NCBI RefSeq assembly: GCF_900111455.1
Contig: NZ_FOIE01000001.1
Location: 508,376-572,375, forward strand
Direction: 5' to 3'
DNA length: 64,000 nt
Source: Geodermatophilus poikilotrophus
GTDB taxonomy: Bacteria > Actinomycetota > Actinomycetes > Mycobacteriales > Geodermatophilaceae
The notes below the pieces were generated by a model. It saw only the letters and a program-made list of their open reading frames with translations, did not search any database and was not told where the DNA came from. Within the stretch, counting starts at the first letter, position 1. Each line of letters begins with the position of its first letter. The position numbers and the translations under genes were made by a program. Of this stretch, positions 27,951 through 36,604 are shown one piece after another.

Positions 27951-30900
27951 CGAGGCTGCGGCCGGTCCGGCCGCGCGGGGGCGTGCACCTCGAGACGCCG
28001 GGCCAGGGCCAGGGTGCGCGGCTGCGGCGGGACGCCGAGGTCGTCGAGCGCCTGCAGGCAGCGCCGCAGCGCCCGACGGGCGTCGGCTGCGTCCCCGGCC
28101 TCCAGCAGGGCGGAGACCAGCAGCTGGTGGGCCTCCTCGCACCAGGCGTCGACCCGGATCGCCCGCTCGCCGAGCGTCCGGGCGGCGCCGGCGTCCCCCC
28201 GGGCCAGCAGGAGCTCCCCGGCCCGGACGGCGGCCGCCACGAACCGCCCCCGCATCCGGTCGCGCTCCCACTCCAGCCAGTCCCCGCCGCCGACGTCGGG
28301 CAGGTAGTCGGTGTCCCAGAGCCGCAGCGCCTGCTCGTAGGCGGCCAGGGCGGCCGACGGCGCACCCTGGCGCTCGAGCCGCGCCGCCTCGTCGAGGTGG
28401 CGCTCGAAGTCCACGGCGTCGACCTGCAGCGCCTCACCGACGAGGAGGTGCAGGACCGGCCCCCCGCTGCGGACGAAGTACGGCGCGTCGGACTCGCCGC
28501 GGTCGGGTTCGAGCAGGTCCTGCAGGTAGGCGAGGGTGACCCGCAGGTTGCGGGCCGCGGCCACCTCGTCGAGGTCGGGCCACAGGTCGGCCGTGACCGC
28601 CGCCCGGGTGGGCCCGTCGTGGGCCAGCAGGTACCCGAGCAGTTGGCGCACCCGCTCGCGGCGCAGCTCGCGGGCGACCACGACGGCTCCGTTCCGGCGC
28701 AGCTGCATCGGCCCCAGCACCCGCAGCTCCAGCCGGGCGGGCGGCGCGGCCGGCAGCTCGCGCAGCAGCCGGCGCGCGGTGGCGGCGACCGGCGCGCGGC
28801 CTCCGCTGCTGAGCGCCCGCAGGGTGGGCCGGGCGCGCGGCCCGAGCTCCTCGACCAGCGCGTGCCCCTCCTGGAGGCCCGAGGCGACCATGCCGAGGGC
28901 GAGCTCCGCCGTCCACGGCACCGGCAGGACGGCCCGCATGACCGCGCGGGCCTCGGCCGGCAGCCCGGCCACCTGCTCCAGCGACCCCTCCTCCCGGATC
29001 GCGACCAGCGCCCGGGCCAGCTGCAGCGCCGGCCGGAAGCACCCCGGCGGGGCCGCGGCGTCCCACCGCGGACGCACCTCGGGGAGCAGGACGTACTGCA
29101 GCGGCAGCGCCGCCGCGGACACCTGGCGGACCGCCCGGCTGCGGGCCACGTCCAGCCGCAGCACCGCGCGCAGGGCCTCGGCGGCCGCGGCCTCCTGACC
29201 GAGCGACACCCGGTGGGCCGCCTCCGCCACCGCCCCGGCGACCGGCGCCCAGCCGACCGACGAGTCGGCGATGGCCTGCCGGTGCGCCGCCAGCAGTTCC
29301 CCGGCCTGGTCGTCCCGGCCGAGCAGACCGAGCAGGACGACGGCGCAGGTGACGATCTCCGGCGAGGTGAGGACCTTGGCGGGGTGGATCCCGGCGAGCA
29401 GGTCGGGCAGCAGCGCCTCGGCCTCCTCGAGCCGGCCGCGCATCCGCAGCGACTCGACCAGCTGGCTCCGGAACAGCACCGCCATGTTGGGGCCGGCCGA
29501 GGCGAGAGCCCGGTGGACGACGCGCTCGGCGCCCTCGGCGTCGCCCAGCTTGAGCAGCATCAGGTGGGCGCGCAGCCACTGCTGCACCGGGCTGAGCGCG
29601 GTCCCCGCCACCAGCGCCGGCGTCGTCAGCTGGGCGCGCACCTCCGCGGGCGTGCGTGCCAGCAGACCCCGGAACAGCGCGAGCCACCCGGCGGCGCGCT
29701 CGTGGCCGCGGGCCGCCAGCTCGGTCAGCCGCTCGATGTGCAGCTCCATCTCCCGGCGGTCGGACCGGCGCAGCCCCACCTCGACCAGGGCGTTGAGGCA
29801 GGCGAAGCGCACCGGCGCGACGTCGGGCGCCAGCGCGAAGGCGCGCTCCAGCAGCGCCTCGGCGCCGGCCAGGCTGGTCGGCTCGGCGACGTTCGCGGCC
29901 AGCAGCAGCCCCTCGGGGCCCTCCTGCACCTCCGGGGGCAGCCGCTGCAGCCACACCTCGAGGACGTCCGGCGGGACCAGCGGCGTGCCGACCTCGCACA
30001 CCTCGACGACGAGCCGGCGGACGTCGTCCCACGCCCCGGCGTCGACCAGCAGCTCCATGGCGTCGTGGTAGCGGCGGCGACGGGCCAGGACCAGGCCGGC
30101 GGTGCGACGGGCCTGCGCCAGCTGCTCGGGGTCCAGGCGATGCGCCAGGATCGCCGACCACAGCCCGTGCAGCGACCACCAGCCCGAGGGACCGCGGACC
30201 ACCAGCGGCAGGCCCTCCAGCAGCTCCTCCAGGCGCACGTCCGGCCCGAGCAGCGCCGCCGCCAGCTCGTCGTCGGCGCCACCGACGGCGACCAGCACGC
30301 TGAGCGCCTGCCGGCGCTCCGGCGACAGCCGGCTGAGCAGCTCCTCCCACACGTAGCCGCTGACGGCGTCCGGGCCGGCGGTGGCGGTCAGCTCGGCCAG
30401 TGCCGGCCAGCCGCCCACGTCCCGCAGCAGGTCCGGTGGCACGTGCCGGGACGCCGCGAACGCCGCCATCTCCTCCCGCGCGAAGTGGAGCTCGGTCTCG
30501 CCGACGACGACCGCCTCGCCGCTGGCGAGCAGCCGCGAGGCGCGCAGCGGCAGCGGCGGGCGGGACGCCAGGACGACGTGGCCGTTGCGCGGCAGCTCCT
30601 CGACCAGCTCGGCCACGAAGTGGCCGCCGGGCGAGCCCGGCCGCACCAGGTGGACGTCGTCGAGGATCAGCGCGAGCTGCTGCGGCGCGGCGCTCCAGAT
30701 GGCCTCGGCGACGGTGACCGCGGCCTCCCGCGGGTCCTCCGGTACCGGCGCGGTGAGGCCCACGGCGGCGAACGCGCCCCCGGCCAGGAACGACAGCGAC
30801 GTGTCGTCCCGCTGGCAGGTCAGCCAGCGGTCCTCACCCAGCGGGGACAGCGTGTTCTCCTGGACCGCCTGGGCCAGCAGCGTCGTCTTGCCGAACCCCG

Positions 30901-31021
30901 CCGGCGCCACGACGGCGGTCAGCCGCCGCTCGAACCGGGAGTGCAGCCGGTGCAGCAGCCGGGGCCGGACGATGAGCCCGCGGTCGGCGAGCGGTGGTGC
31001 GTACCGGAGCGCCCGGCTCAT
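27944..31021 (-). CDS. Large NTPase-TPR-BTAD transcriptional regulator
   Basis: The 1025-residue protein starts with an NTPase module with Walker A (APAGFGKTTLL) and Walker B (LALILDDVHLV), followed by about 500 residues of helical TPR-like repeats as in MalT/LuxR-LAL proteins. It ends with a winged helix (LRVLGPMQLRRNG...ELRRERVRQLLGYLL) and a BTAD domain (ALQVDAVDFERHLDEA...RALRRCLQALDDLGVPP). The C-terminal DNA-binding end is thus SARP-like, not LuxR. It probably responds to a ligand with nucleotide-driven assembly. ATG 31021 begins at the conserved N-terminus. Its last codons run into the heptamer array. Confidence 0.88.
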   Translation of the reverse strand: MSRALRYAPPLADRGLIVRPRLLHRLHSRFERRLTAVVAPAGFGKTTLLAQAVQENTLSPLGEDRWLTCQRDDTSLSFLAGGAFAAVGLTAPVPEDPREAAVTVAEAIWSAAPQQLALILDDVHLVRPGSPGGHFVAELVEELPRNGHVVLASRPPLPLRASRLLASGEAVVVGETELHFAREEMAAFAASRHVPPDLLRDVGGWPALAELTATAGPDAVSGYVWEELLSRLSPERRQALSVLVAVGGADDELAAALLGPDVRLEELLEGLPLVVRGPSGWWSLHGLWSAILAHRLDPEQLAQARRTAGLVLARRRRYHDAMELLVDAGAWDDVRRLVVEVCEVGTPLVPPDVLEVWLQRLPPEVQEGPEGLLLAANVAEPTSLAGAEALLERAFALAPDVAPVRFACLNALVEVGLRRSDRREMELHIERLTELAARGHERAAGWLALFRGLLARTPAEVRAQLTTPALVAGTALSPVQQWLRAHLMLLKLGDAEGAERVVHRALASAGPNMAVLFRSQLVESLRMRGRLEEAEALLPDLLAGIHPAKVLTSPEIVTCAVVLLGLLGRDDQAGELLAAHRQAIADSSVGWAPVAGAVAEAAHRVSLGQEAAAAEALRAVLRLDVARSRAVRQVSAAALPLQYVLLPEVRPRWDAAAPPGCFRPALQLARALVAIREEGSLEQVAGLPAEARAVMRAVLPVPWTAELALGMVASGLQEGHALVEELGPRARPTLRALSSGGRAPVAATARRLLRELPAAPPARLELRVLGPMQLRRNGAVVVARELRRERVRQLLGYLLAHDGPTRAAVTADLWPDLDEVAAARNLRVTLAYLQDLLEPDRGESDAPYFVRSGGPVLHLLVGEALQVDAVDFERHLDEAARLERQGAPSAALAAYEQALRLWDTDYLPDVGGGDWLEWERDRMRGRFVAAAVRAGELLLARGDAGAARTLGERAIRVDAWCEEAHQLLVSALLEAGDAADARRALRRCLQALDDLGVPPQPRTLALARRLEVHAPARPDRPQPRG

Positions 31022-31507
31022 GCGCGACCCGTCCGGACGCCGAGCCGGTGCACCGCGACCCGGACGCCGTCGGGCGACGTGGTCCGGACATCCGGCGCGA
31101 CGGCCACGGGAGCACTCCCTCGGGCACCTGACGGGTGTGGTGCGCGAGAGGGAGGTGCCTCGGGACCGGAATGCTGTGAGGTCCCCCCGGTCGATGTCAA
31201 TCCACCGGGGTCCGGCGGCCGCGAACGGGCGAGCCGGTCACGCACCGCACCGGCGACCTCACGCCCGGCCCCCTCGGGCGCCCGTGGGCGACGGCGCTCC
31301 CGGTGCCGACCGACGGGGCCCGGCCGCGGTGACCGCGACGCGCCGGACGGCGGGGGAACCACAGATCGCGCCAGAACCCGGCGCCGCTTTCGTCCACGTT
31401 CTGCTAGTGCCAGCCGGGCCGGCCGTTCCGTAACGTCACATACAGCAACGAGGCCGTACCGGTCCGTCACCCACCCGCCCGACTCCGCCTTCCCCGAGGA
31501 GCCCCCC
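31022..31507. other. Divergent region between regulator and whiB
   Basis: These 486 bp hold the promoters of the large regulator (minus) and whiB (plus). TAACGT at 31431-31436 is a reasonable -10 for whiB. I see no heptamer array or convincing ORF. Confidence 0.4.
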
Positions 31508-31840
31508 GTGACCGCGTTCTCCCGCCCGCACCTGACCCTGCTCACCGACGACGCCCCCGCGCCGGCCCGCGAGGCGTCGCCGTGGACCGACCCGGCCCCC
31601 GTCGGGGACGCGTCGTGGCGGCTCGAGGCGCTGTGCGCGGAGACCGACCCCGAGGCGTTCTTCCCGGAGAAGGGCGGCTCGACCCGCGACGCCAAGCGGG
31701 TGTGCGGCGGGTGCACCGTGCGGGCCGAGTGCCTGGAGTTCGCGCTGGCCAACGACGAGCGCTTCGGCATCTGGGGTGGCCTCTCCGAGCGCGAGCGTCG
31801 CCGGATCCGGCTGCGCCAGCGCACCGACCTCAGCGCCTGA
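31508..31840 (+). CDS. WhiB-family iron-sulphur regulator
   Basis: A 110-residue Wbl protein. Four cysteines that bind a [4Fe-4S] cluster lie in LCAETDPEAFFPEKGG and VCGGCTVRAECLEF, followed by the GIWGG turn (GIWGGLSERERRR) and a basic C-terminal end. It interacts with the primary sigma factor and controls redox or developmental genes. GTG 31508 gives an N-terminal tail of about 40 residues longer than the shortest WhiB; a later start cannot be excluded. Confidence 0.9.
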   Translation: MTAFSRPHLTLLTDDAPAPAREASPWTDPAPVGDASWRLEALCAETDPEAFFPEKGGSTRDAKRVCGGCTVRAECLEFALANDERFGIWGGLSERERRRIRLRQRTDLSA

Positions 31841-32192
31841 CCCGCTCGCTCGTCTCGACCCGGGTGGACCCCGCCGGGCGTGAGCCGGTGCGGTCCGGGA
31901 CCTGACCCCGGGCCGCCGGGTGAACGTCGAGGACCTCGCCGGGGTCCGCCGGGAGGCGGTCGTCGCCCCCGCGCCCCGGCTCCCCGTCGAGGGCGCCCGC
32001 ACGGTCGGCGACCGTGCCGCCCGCAGCGGTGGCCCCGTGGGCGCGTAGCGTGGTGATCGCGAGCCCGCTCGGCGCTCGCACCGTCGACCACTGCCCGGTG
32101 GCAGCGCCATCCGCGCCCGGGCTCGCGGCGCCGACCGGCGCCCACCACCGCGGAGCGACCCCGGTCCCCGCCCGTTCCCGTCTGGACCCTGC
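31841..32192. other. Intergenic region
   Basis: 352 bp after whiB with no ORF of coding character on either strand and no clear terminator; it should contain the promoter of the next small gene. Confidence 0.4.
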
Positions 32193-32531
32193 ATGAGCGC
32201 ACCCGCTCTGACCTTCCTCGCTCCCCCGTCCACGGGGTACGACCCCGACGACAGCACCACGGACGTCCGCTCCCCCACCGCCCCGGACCGCCCGGCCGGA
32301 CCCCCGCCGCGGGACCGTCGGGCCCCGGTCCTGCGGATGACCCGCGGAGCGCGCGAGGCCGCGACCGGCATGGGGATCGCCGACGCCGACGTCCAGCGCT
32401 GCCTCGACGCCCCCGACGACGTCTCGCCGCACCCCGACAGCCCGTCGCGGACCCGCTTCCGGCGGGGCTCGCTGGTCGTCCTCGCGGGCGCCGACGGGAT
32501 GGTCCTGCGGGTCGGCCGCGGCAACCGCTGA
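32193..32531 (+). CDS. Small DUF4258-like protein
   Basis: The 112-residue product has a Pro-rich N-terminal half and a compact C-terminal part (LRMTRGAREAATGMGIADADVQRCLDAP, then RFRRGSLVVLAGADGMVLRVGRG). The pattern of a helix with 'I.DADVQ.CL..P' followed by two strands resembles DUF4258-like domains linked to toxin folds, but the match is weak. Start ATG 32193. No neighbouring antitoxin is seen. Confidence 0.5.
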   Translation: MSAPALTFLAPPSTGYDPDDSTTDVRSPTAPDRPAGPPPRDRRAPVLRMTRGAREAATGMGIADADVQRCLDAPDDVSPHPDSPSRTRFRRGSLVVLAGADGMVLRVGRGNR

Positions 32532-32604
32532 CCCGCGCCGGGCGCGGCGCCGGCCGAGGCGCGGGACGCCGGCGGTAGCGTCGGCCCGGAGACGAGGAGG
32601 CCCC

Positions 32605-32841
32605 ATCGCCACCCACCGTGGACGCTGCGCCGAAGCCCACCTCGGATGCCCCTGCCGGGGCGACGAGACGATCCACGAACAACGGTCCCGCGAGATCAGC
32701 GAGGCCCGCGACCGGTCGGGCGAGCCCGTCGACTGCCCGGAGTGCGGAGCGCCGACGACGCCGCTGGCCATCGTCTCGTGGGGCAACTGCCGGGCCTGCC
32801 GCACGGCGCAGTCCCGGGTCGTCGACCCCCTCCGCTGGTGA
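32605..32841 (+). CDS. Small zinc-ribbon-like protein with possible ATC start
   Basis: An open frame of 78 residues reads ATHRGRCAEAHLGCPCRGDE and ends ACRTAQSRVVDPLRW. Cysteines are paired: C..CPC near the start and CPEC ... CRAC near the end, a zinc-ribbon pattern. Codon third positions are strongly G/C, as in real genes here. There is no ATG, GTG or TTG in the frame near the beginning; ATC at 32605 is 4 nt after GAGGAGG and would give the natural N-terminus MATHRGRC. Either ATC is used as a start, or the codon is a mutation or base error for ATG. Confidence 0.6.
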   Translation: MATHRGRCAEAHLGCPCRGDETIHEQRSREISEARDRSGEPVDCPECGAPTTPLAIVSWGNCRACRTAQSRVVDPLRW

Positions 32842-32862
32842 CCGGCCGGCGCCGCCGGCCGG
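32842..32862 (+). terminator. Terminator after the zinc-ribbon gene
   Basis: A 9-bp GC-only stem with a 3-nt loop begins at the base after the TGA and precedes the convergent oxidase gene. Confidence 0.55.
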
Positions 32863-32889
32863 CACGGCAGCGCCGCCGGTGCTGCCCGC

Positions 32890-34296
32890 TCAGCCGGGCA
32901 GCACCTTGCCGGGGTTCATCAGCCCGGCCGGGTCCAGCAGCTGCTTGACCCCGCGCATCAGCTCCAGCTCCAGCGGGCTCTTGTAGTCGGCGATCACGTC
33001 GCGCTTCGACTGCCCCAGCCCGTGCTCGGCGCTGATGCTGCCGTCGAGGGCGGCCGCCGAGTCGTGCACGATCCGGTTCAGCTCGCCGGCCCGCGCGCGG
33101 AAGGCCCCGTCGTCCCTCGGCTCCGGCCCGCTCAGGTTGTAGTGCAGGTTGCCGTCGCCGACGTGGCCGTAGGCCACGACCCGGACGCCGGGCAGCGCCT
33201 CGGCCAGCGCCCGGTCGGTGGCGGCCACGAACGCCGGGATCGAGCTGATCGGCACGCTGACGTCGTGCTTGAGGCTCGGGCCCTCGGAGTCCTGCGCCTC
33301 CGAGATCCCCTCGCGCAGCGCCCACAGGGTGGCGACCTGCGCCGAGCCGGCGGCGACCACGGCATCGGTGACCACGCCCCGCTCGACCGCCTCCCCCAGC
33401 GCCGCCTCGACCACCGCGTCCAGGCCGGCGTCGGGCAGCGTGTCGCTCAGCTCGACCAGCGCGTACCAGGGGTGGACGTCGGCGATCGGGTCGCGCACCC
33501 CCGTTCCGTGGCGGAGCACGAACTCCACGCTTTGCCGGGACATGAGCTCGACGGCGGTCAGCCGGTCACCGGCCGACTCGCGCACGACGCCGACGAGGTC
33601 CACCGCCGCCTGCGGGTCCGGCAGCGCCACCCACGCCGTCGCCGTGCTGCGGACGGCCGGGAACAGCTCCAGCACGGCGGCGGTGATCACGCCGAGCGTC
33701 CCCTCGGCGCCGACGAACAGCTGCTTGAGGTCGTAGCCGGTGTTGTCCTTGCGCAGCCCCCGCAGCCCGTGCCACACCCGCCCGTCGGGCAGCACGACCT
33801 CCAGGCCGAGGGTGAGGTCGCGCATCGTGCCGTAGCGCAGCACGCCGGTGCCGCCGGCGTTGGTCGCCAGGTTGCCGCCGATCGTGCAGCTGCCCTCGGC
33901 GCCCAGGGACAGCGGGAACAGCCGGCCCGCGGCCGCGGCGGCCTCCTGCACCGTCTGCAGCACCACGCCGGCCTCCACGGTGATCGTCGAGTTCGCCGCG
34001 TCGAGGTCGCGGATCCGCCGCATGCGCGTCAGCGAGAGCACCACCTGCCGCCCGGAGGCGTCGGGCACCGCGCCGCCGCACAGCCCGGTGTTGCCGCCCT
34101 GCGGGACGACCGCGACGCCGAGGTCCCGGCACAGCGCGACGACGGCCGCGACCTCCTCGGTGCTGCCGGGGCGGACGACGGCCGCCGCCGTCCCGGAGTA
34201 CGCGCCCCGCCAGTCGGTGAGGAACCCGGCCGGGTCGTCGACCAGCCCGGCGGGGCCGACCACGTCGCGCAGCCGGGCGGCCAGGTCGGCGGTCAC
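32890..34296 (-). CDS. FAD-linked oxidase, GlcD/D-2-hydroxyacid dehydrogenase-like
   Basis: A 468-residue enzyme with a PCMH-type FAD domain (VVPQGGNTGLCGGAVPD, LGAEGSCTIGGNLATNAGG, GLRKDNTGYDLKQLF) and the C-terminal oxidase domain (YGHVGDGNLHYN, SISAEHGLGQSKRD). It resembles glycolate oxidase GlcD or D-lactate/D-2-hydroxyglutarate dehydrogenase; the exact substrate is unclear. GTG 34296 overlaps the Mqo stop by 4 bp. Co-transcription with Mqo from a promoter that carries the sugar-acid dyad places it in that regulon. Confidence 0.88.
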   Translation of the reverse strand: MTADLAARLRDVVGPAGLVDDPAGFLTDWRGAYSGTAAAVVRPGSTEEVAAVVALCRDLGVAVVPQGGNTGLCGGAVPDASGRQVVLSLTRMRRIRDLDAANSTITVEAGVVLQTVQEAAAAAGRLFPLSLGAEGSCTIGGNLATNAGGTGVLRYGTMRDLTLGLEVVLPDGRVWHGLRGLRKDNTGYDLKQLFVGAEGTLGVITAAVLELFPAVRSTATAWVALPDPQAAVDLVGVVRESAGDRLTAVELMSRQSVEFVLRHGTGVRDPIADVHPWYALVELSDTLPDAGLDAVVEAALGEAVERGVVTDAVVAAGSAQVATLWALREGISEAQDSEGPSLKHDVSVPISSIPAFVAATDRALAEALPGVRVVAYGHVGDGNLHYNLSGPEPRDDGAFRARAGELNRIVHDSAAALDGSISAEHGLGQSKRDVIADYKSPLELELMRGVKQLLDPAGLMNPGKVLPG

Positions 34297-35753
34297 GGGG
34301 CGACCTCGGGCCGGACGGCGCGCACCGGGGGGAGCCCCAGCACCCTGCGGGCCCGGGCCAGTTCCTCCGCCGTCGGCCGGGGTGCGAGCGCCTCGAGCCG
34401 CGGGACCTCCGTGGGGAAGCAGGCCGCGAGCACGTCGCGCGCCGTCGCCACGGCGGTCGAGGCCCCGGGTGAGGCGCCGAGCAGGGCGGCCAGCGACCCG
34501 TCCGCCGAGGTGACGACCTCCGTGCCGAAGCCGACCAGCGTCCCGCGCCCGTCGGTCTCCTTGAGCACCTGGACCCGCTGACCGGCGGCCACCAGGGTCC
34601 AGTCCTCCGCCCGCGCCGTCGGGACGAACCGGCGCAGCGCTGCCATCCGGGACGCCGGCGACGCGGTGACCTGCCGGACCAGGTACGCGATCAGCGTCCG
34701 GTTGTCGCGCGCAGAGGCGAGCAGCACGGGCAGGTTCCCCGGCCGGACCGAGCGGAGCAGGTCGCCGAGCCGGCCGCGGGTGAGGAACCGCGGCGAGAAC
34801 GCGGCGAACGGGCCGAACAGGAGCGACTCGCGCCCGTCGACGACCCGCAGGTCCAGGTGCGGGACGGAGATCGCCGGGGCCCCGGGCTCGGCGTGGCCGT
34901 AGACCTTGCCGCGGTGCGCGGCCACCAGCTCGGGACGGTCGGTGCGCAGGAACCGGCCGCTGATGGGGAAGGCGCCGTAGCGCCGGACCTCCGGCACCCG
35001 CGCCGACTGCAGCAGCGGCAGCGTCCCGCCACCGGCGCCGACGAAGACCCACGGCGCCCGCAGCTGCCGGCGCTCCCCCGTCGCCCGGTCCCGCACCGCC
35101 AGCTCCCAGCCCCCGTCCCGCCGCCGCAGGGACGTGACCTCGGTGCGCAGCCGCACCTGCCCGCCCTGCTCGCGCAGGACCGCGAGCAGTTGCCGGGTGA
35201 GGACGCCGAAGTCGACGTCGGTGCCCTGCGCCGCCCGGGTGGCCGCGATCGGCTCGTCGGCCGTGCGTCCGTCGAGGACGAGCGGCAGCCAGGAGGCGAG
35301 GACGTCGGGGTCGTCGCTGAACTCCAGGTCGGCGAAGAGCGGGGAGCCGCGCAGCGCCTGGTACCGGGCCCGCAGGTACGCCACGCCGTCCGCGCCGCGG
35401 CCGAGGCCCAGGTGCGGCACCGACCGGACGAACGCCTCCGGCGGGCCCAGCACGCCCCGCTCGACCAGCCGTGCCCACAGGACCAGCGAGGCGGCGAACT
35501 GCTCGCCGATGCGCACCGCGCCGGCCGGGTCGACCGTGCCGTCCGGCCGCCGCGGGGTGTAGTTGAACTCGCACAGCCCGGCGTGCCCGGTCCCGGCGTT
35601 GTTCCAGGCGCTGGAGCTCTCCAGCCCGGCCTCGTCGAGCCGTTCGACGACGGCGATCCGCCGGTCCGGCTGCAGCTCGGCCAGCAGCACGCCCAGCGTC
35701 GCGCTCATCACCCCGCCACCGACGAGGACGGCGTCCCACTGCTCGACCGGCAC
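34293..35753 (-). CDS. mqo: Malate:quinone oxidoreductase
   Basis: This 486-residue flavoprotein oxidises malate to oxaloacetate at the membrane and passes electrons to quinone. Family signs are the FAD loop (AVLVGGGVMSATLGVLLAEL), SSSAWNNAGTGHAGLCEFNYTP, and FVGAGGGTLPLLQ. Length is typical. I chose GTG 35753 because the likely -10 (TAGCGT) lies 7 bp before it, which would make the mRNA leaderless; the in-frame GTG 35762 overlaps that -10 and cannot be transcribed from it. Confidence 0.92.
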   Translation of the reverse strand: MPVEQWDAVLVGGGVMSATLGVLLAELQPDRRIAVVERLDEAGLESSSAWNNAGTGHAGLCEFNYTPRRPDGTVDPAGAVRIGEQFAASLVLWARLVERGVLGPPEAFVRSVPHLGLGRGADGVAYLRARYQALRGSPLFADLEFSDDPDVLASWLPLVLDGRTADEPIAATRAAQGTDVDFGVLTRQLLAVLREQGGQVRLRTEVTSLRRRDGGWELAVRDRATGERRQLRAPWVFVGAGGGTLPLLQSARVPEVRRYGAFPISGRFLRTDRPELVAAHRGKVYGHAEPGAPAISVPHLDLRVVDGRESLLFGPFAAFSPRFLTRGRLGDLLRSVRPGNLPVLLASARDNRTLIAYLVRQVTASPASRMAALRRFVPTARAEDWTLVAAGQRVQVLKETDGRGTLVGFGTEVVTSADGSLAALLGASPGASTAVATARDVLAACFPTEVPRLEALAPRPTAEELARARRVLGLPPVRAVRPEVAP

Positions 35754-35760
35754 GGCGCCC

Positions 35761-35790
35761 ACGCTAGGAACAGCGCCGATGCGTGTCCAA
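35761..35790 (-). promoter_or_regulatory. Promoter of mqo, leaderless
   Basis: TTGGAC (35790-35785), 18-bp spacer, TAGCGT (35766-35761), then 7 bp to GTG 35753. Transcription would begin at or next to the start codon. Confidence 0.6.
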
Positions 35791-35804
35791 GACCGCTGCG
35801 GCAT
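35778..35804. promoter_or_regulatory. Sugar-acid regulon dyad at mqo
   Basis: GATGC-N17-GGCAT overlapping the -35 of mqo. The same arrangement, with 17-bp spacing and the same offset of TTGGAC, occurs at 43555-43581 and 44514-44540. Confidence 0.7.
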
Positions 35805-35915
35805 GACGCGATGCCCCGACGGCATGGGCGCGCCGACGTGTCCGCCGGGTGCCGGGCGTCCCTGCTCCCGACGGCGGGATCCGGCGTCCGCAGGCAGCGG
35901 ACCGGCGAGAGGAGC

Positions 35916-36466
35916 ATGCGGGTAACGGGGACCAGGGACGACGTGGACGTGCGGGTCGGCCGGGAGCGGGCGCGGCTGCTCGCCGGCTGGAGGGGCTGGA
36001 CGACACGGGGTGGTGGACGCCGAGCCTGCGCGCGGGCTGGTCGGTACGGGACCTCGTCGTCCACCTGCTCATGCCTACGAGCTGTCGATGCCCCGGTTCC
36101 TGGCCCTGATGGCGCGCTCCCGGTTCTCCTCCGACCGGACCGCGGACCGCTGGGCCCGGGCCGGTCGTCGCTCACCGGCGGAGGTCGTCGCGGCCCTGCG
36201 CGACACCGCGCACCGCACCTCCCAGGCCGGGCCCGGTGCGCCGCCGGAGGCTCCGCTGAGCCACCTCGTGATCCACGCCGAGGACGTCCACCGGCCGCTC
36301 GGCGTGCCCTCGCCGACCGACCCGGACGACGCCCGGGTCCTACTGGACCAGCTGACCGGCCGCCGGTCGCTCGCCCCCGGCCTCCTCGACGGGCCGGCCT
36401 TCGCCGCCGCCGACACCACCTGGCGGTACGGGACCGGTCCCCCGGTCTCCGGTCCGGCCACCGCCA
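35916..36466 (+). pseudogene. Maleylpyruvate isomerase-like (TIGR03083) pseudogene
   Basis: Coding character continues through three frames. It begins at ATG 35916 after AGAGGAGC (GRERARLLA), shifts near 35985 to a frame with LEGLDDTGWWTPSLRAGWSVRDLVVHLLM, and shifts again near 36075 to YELSMPRFLALMARSRFSSDRTADRW and HLVIHAEDVHRPLGVPSPTDPDDARVLLDQL. Put together these match the DinB/MDMPI-type TIGR03083 family. The similarity fades near 36466 and there is no stop in the last frame before unrelated sequence. Two frameshifts plus a lost end make this a pseudogene. Confidence 0.8.
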
Positions 36467-36525
36467 TGCGTCCTGCAGGCTCCCGCCGCCGGCCCCGTCC
36501 GGGGCACCGCCCCGAGCCCCGACGG

Positions 36526-36576
36526 CCCCCTTGCAGGGTCCCGCCGCGAGCCTGCGAGCGGCGGGGGGCAAGGGGG
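36526..36576. repeat. REP-like imperfect palindrome
   Basis: Outer arms CCCCCTTGC (36526-36534) and GCAAGGGGG (36568-36576) and inner arms CCCGCCGC (36540-36547) and GCGGCGGG (36558-36565) enclose a 10-nt loop. A direct repeat GGGGTCCTCC follows at 36573 and 36594. It lies between the pseudogene and the AEC transporter end, and looks like a dispersed palindromic element; whether it recurs in the genome cannot be seen here. Confidence 0.6.
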
Positions 36577-36604
36577 TCCTCCAAGGGGAGGACGGGGTCC
36601 TCCC

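Noticed and set aside
28434..30350. Minus-strand ORF of 638 residues
   Set aside because: Shadow frame of the BTAD regulator with low-complexity Gly/Ala/Arg composition.
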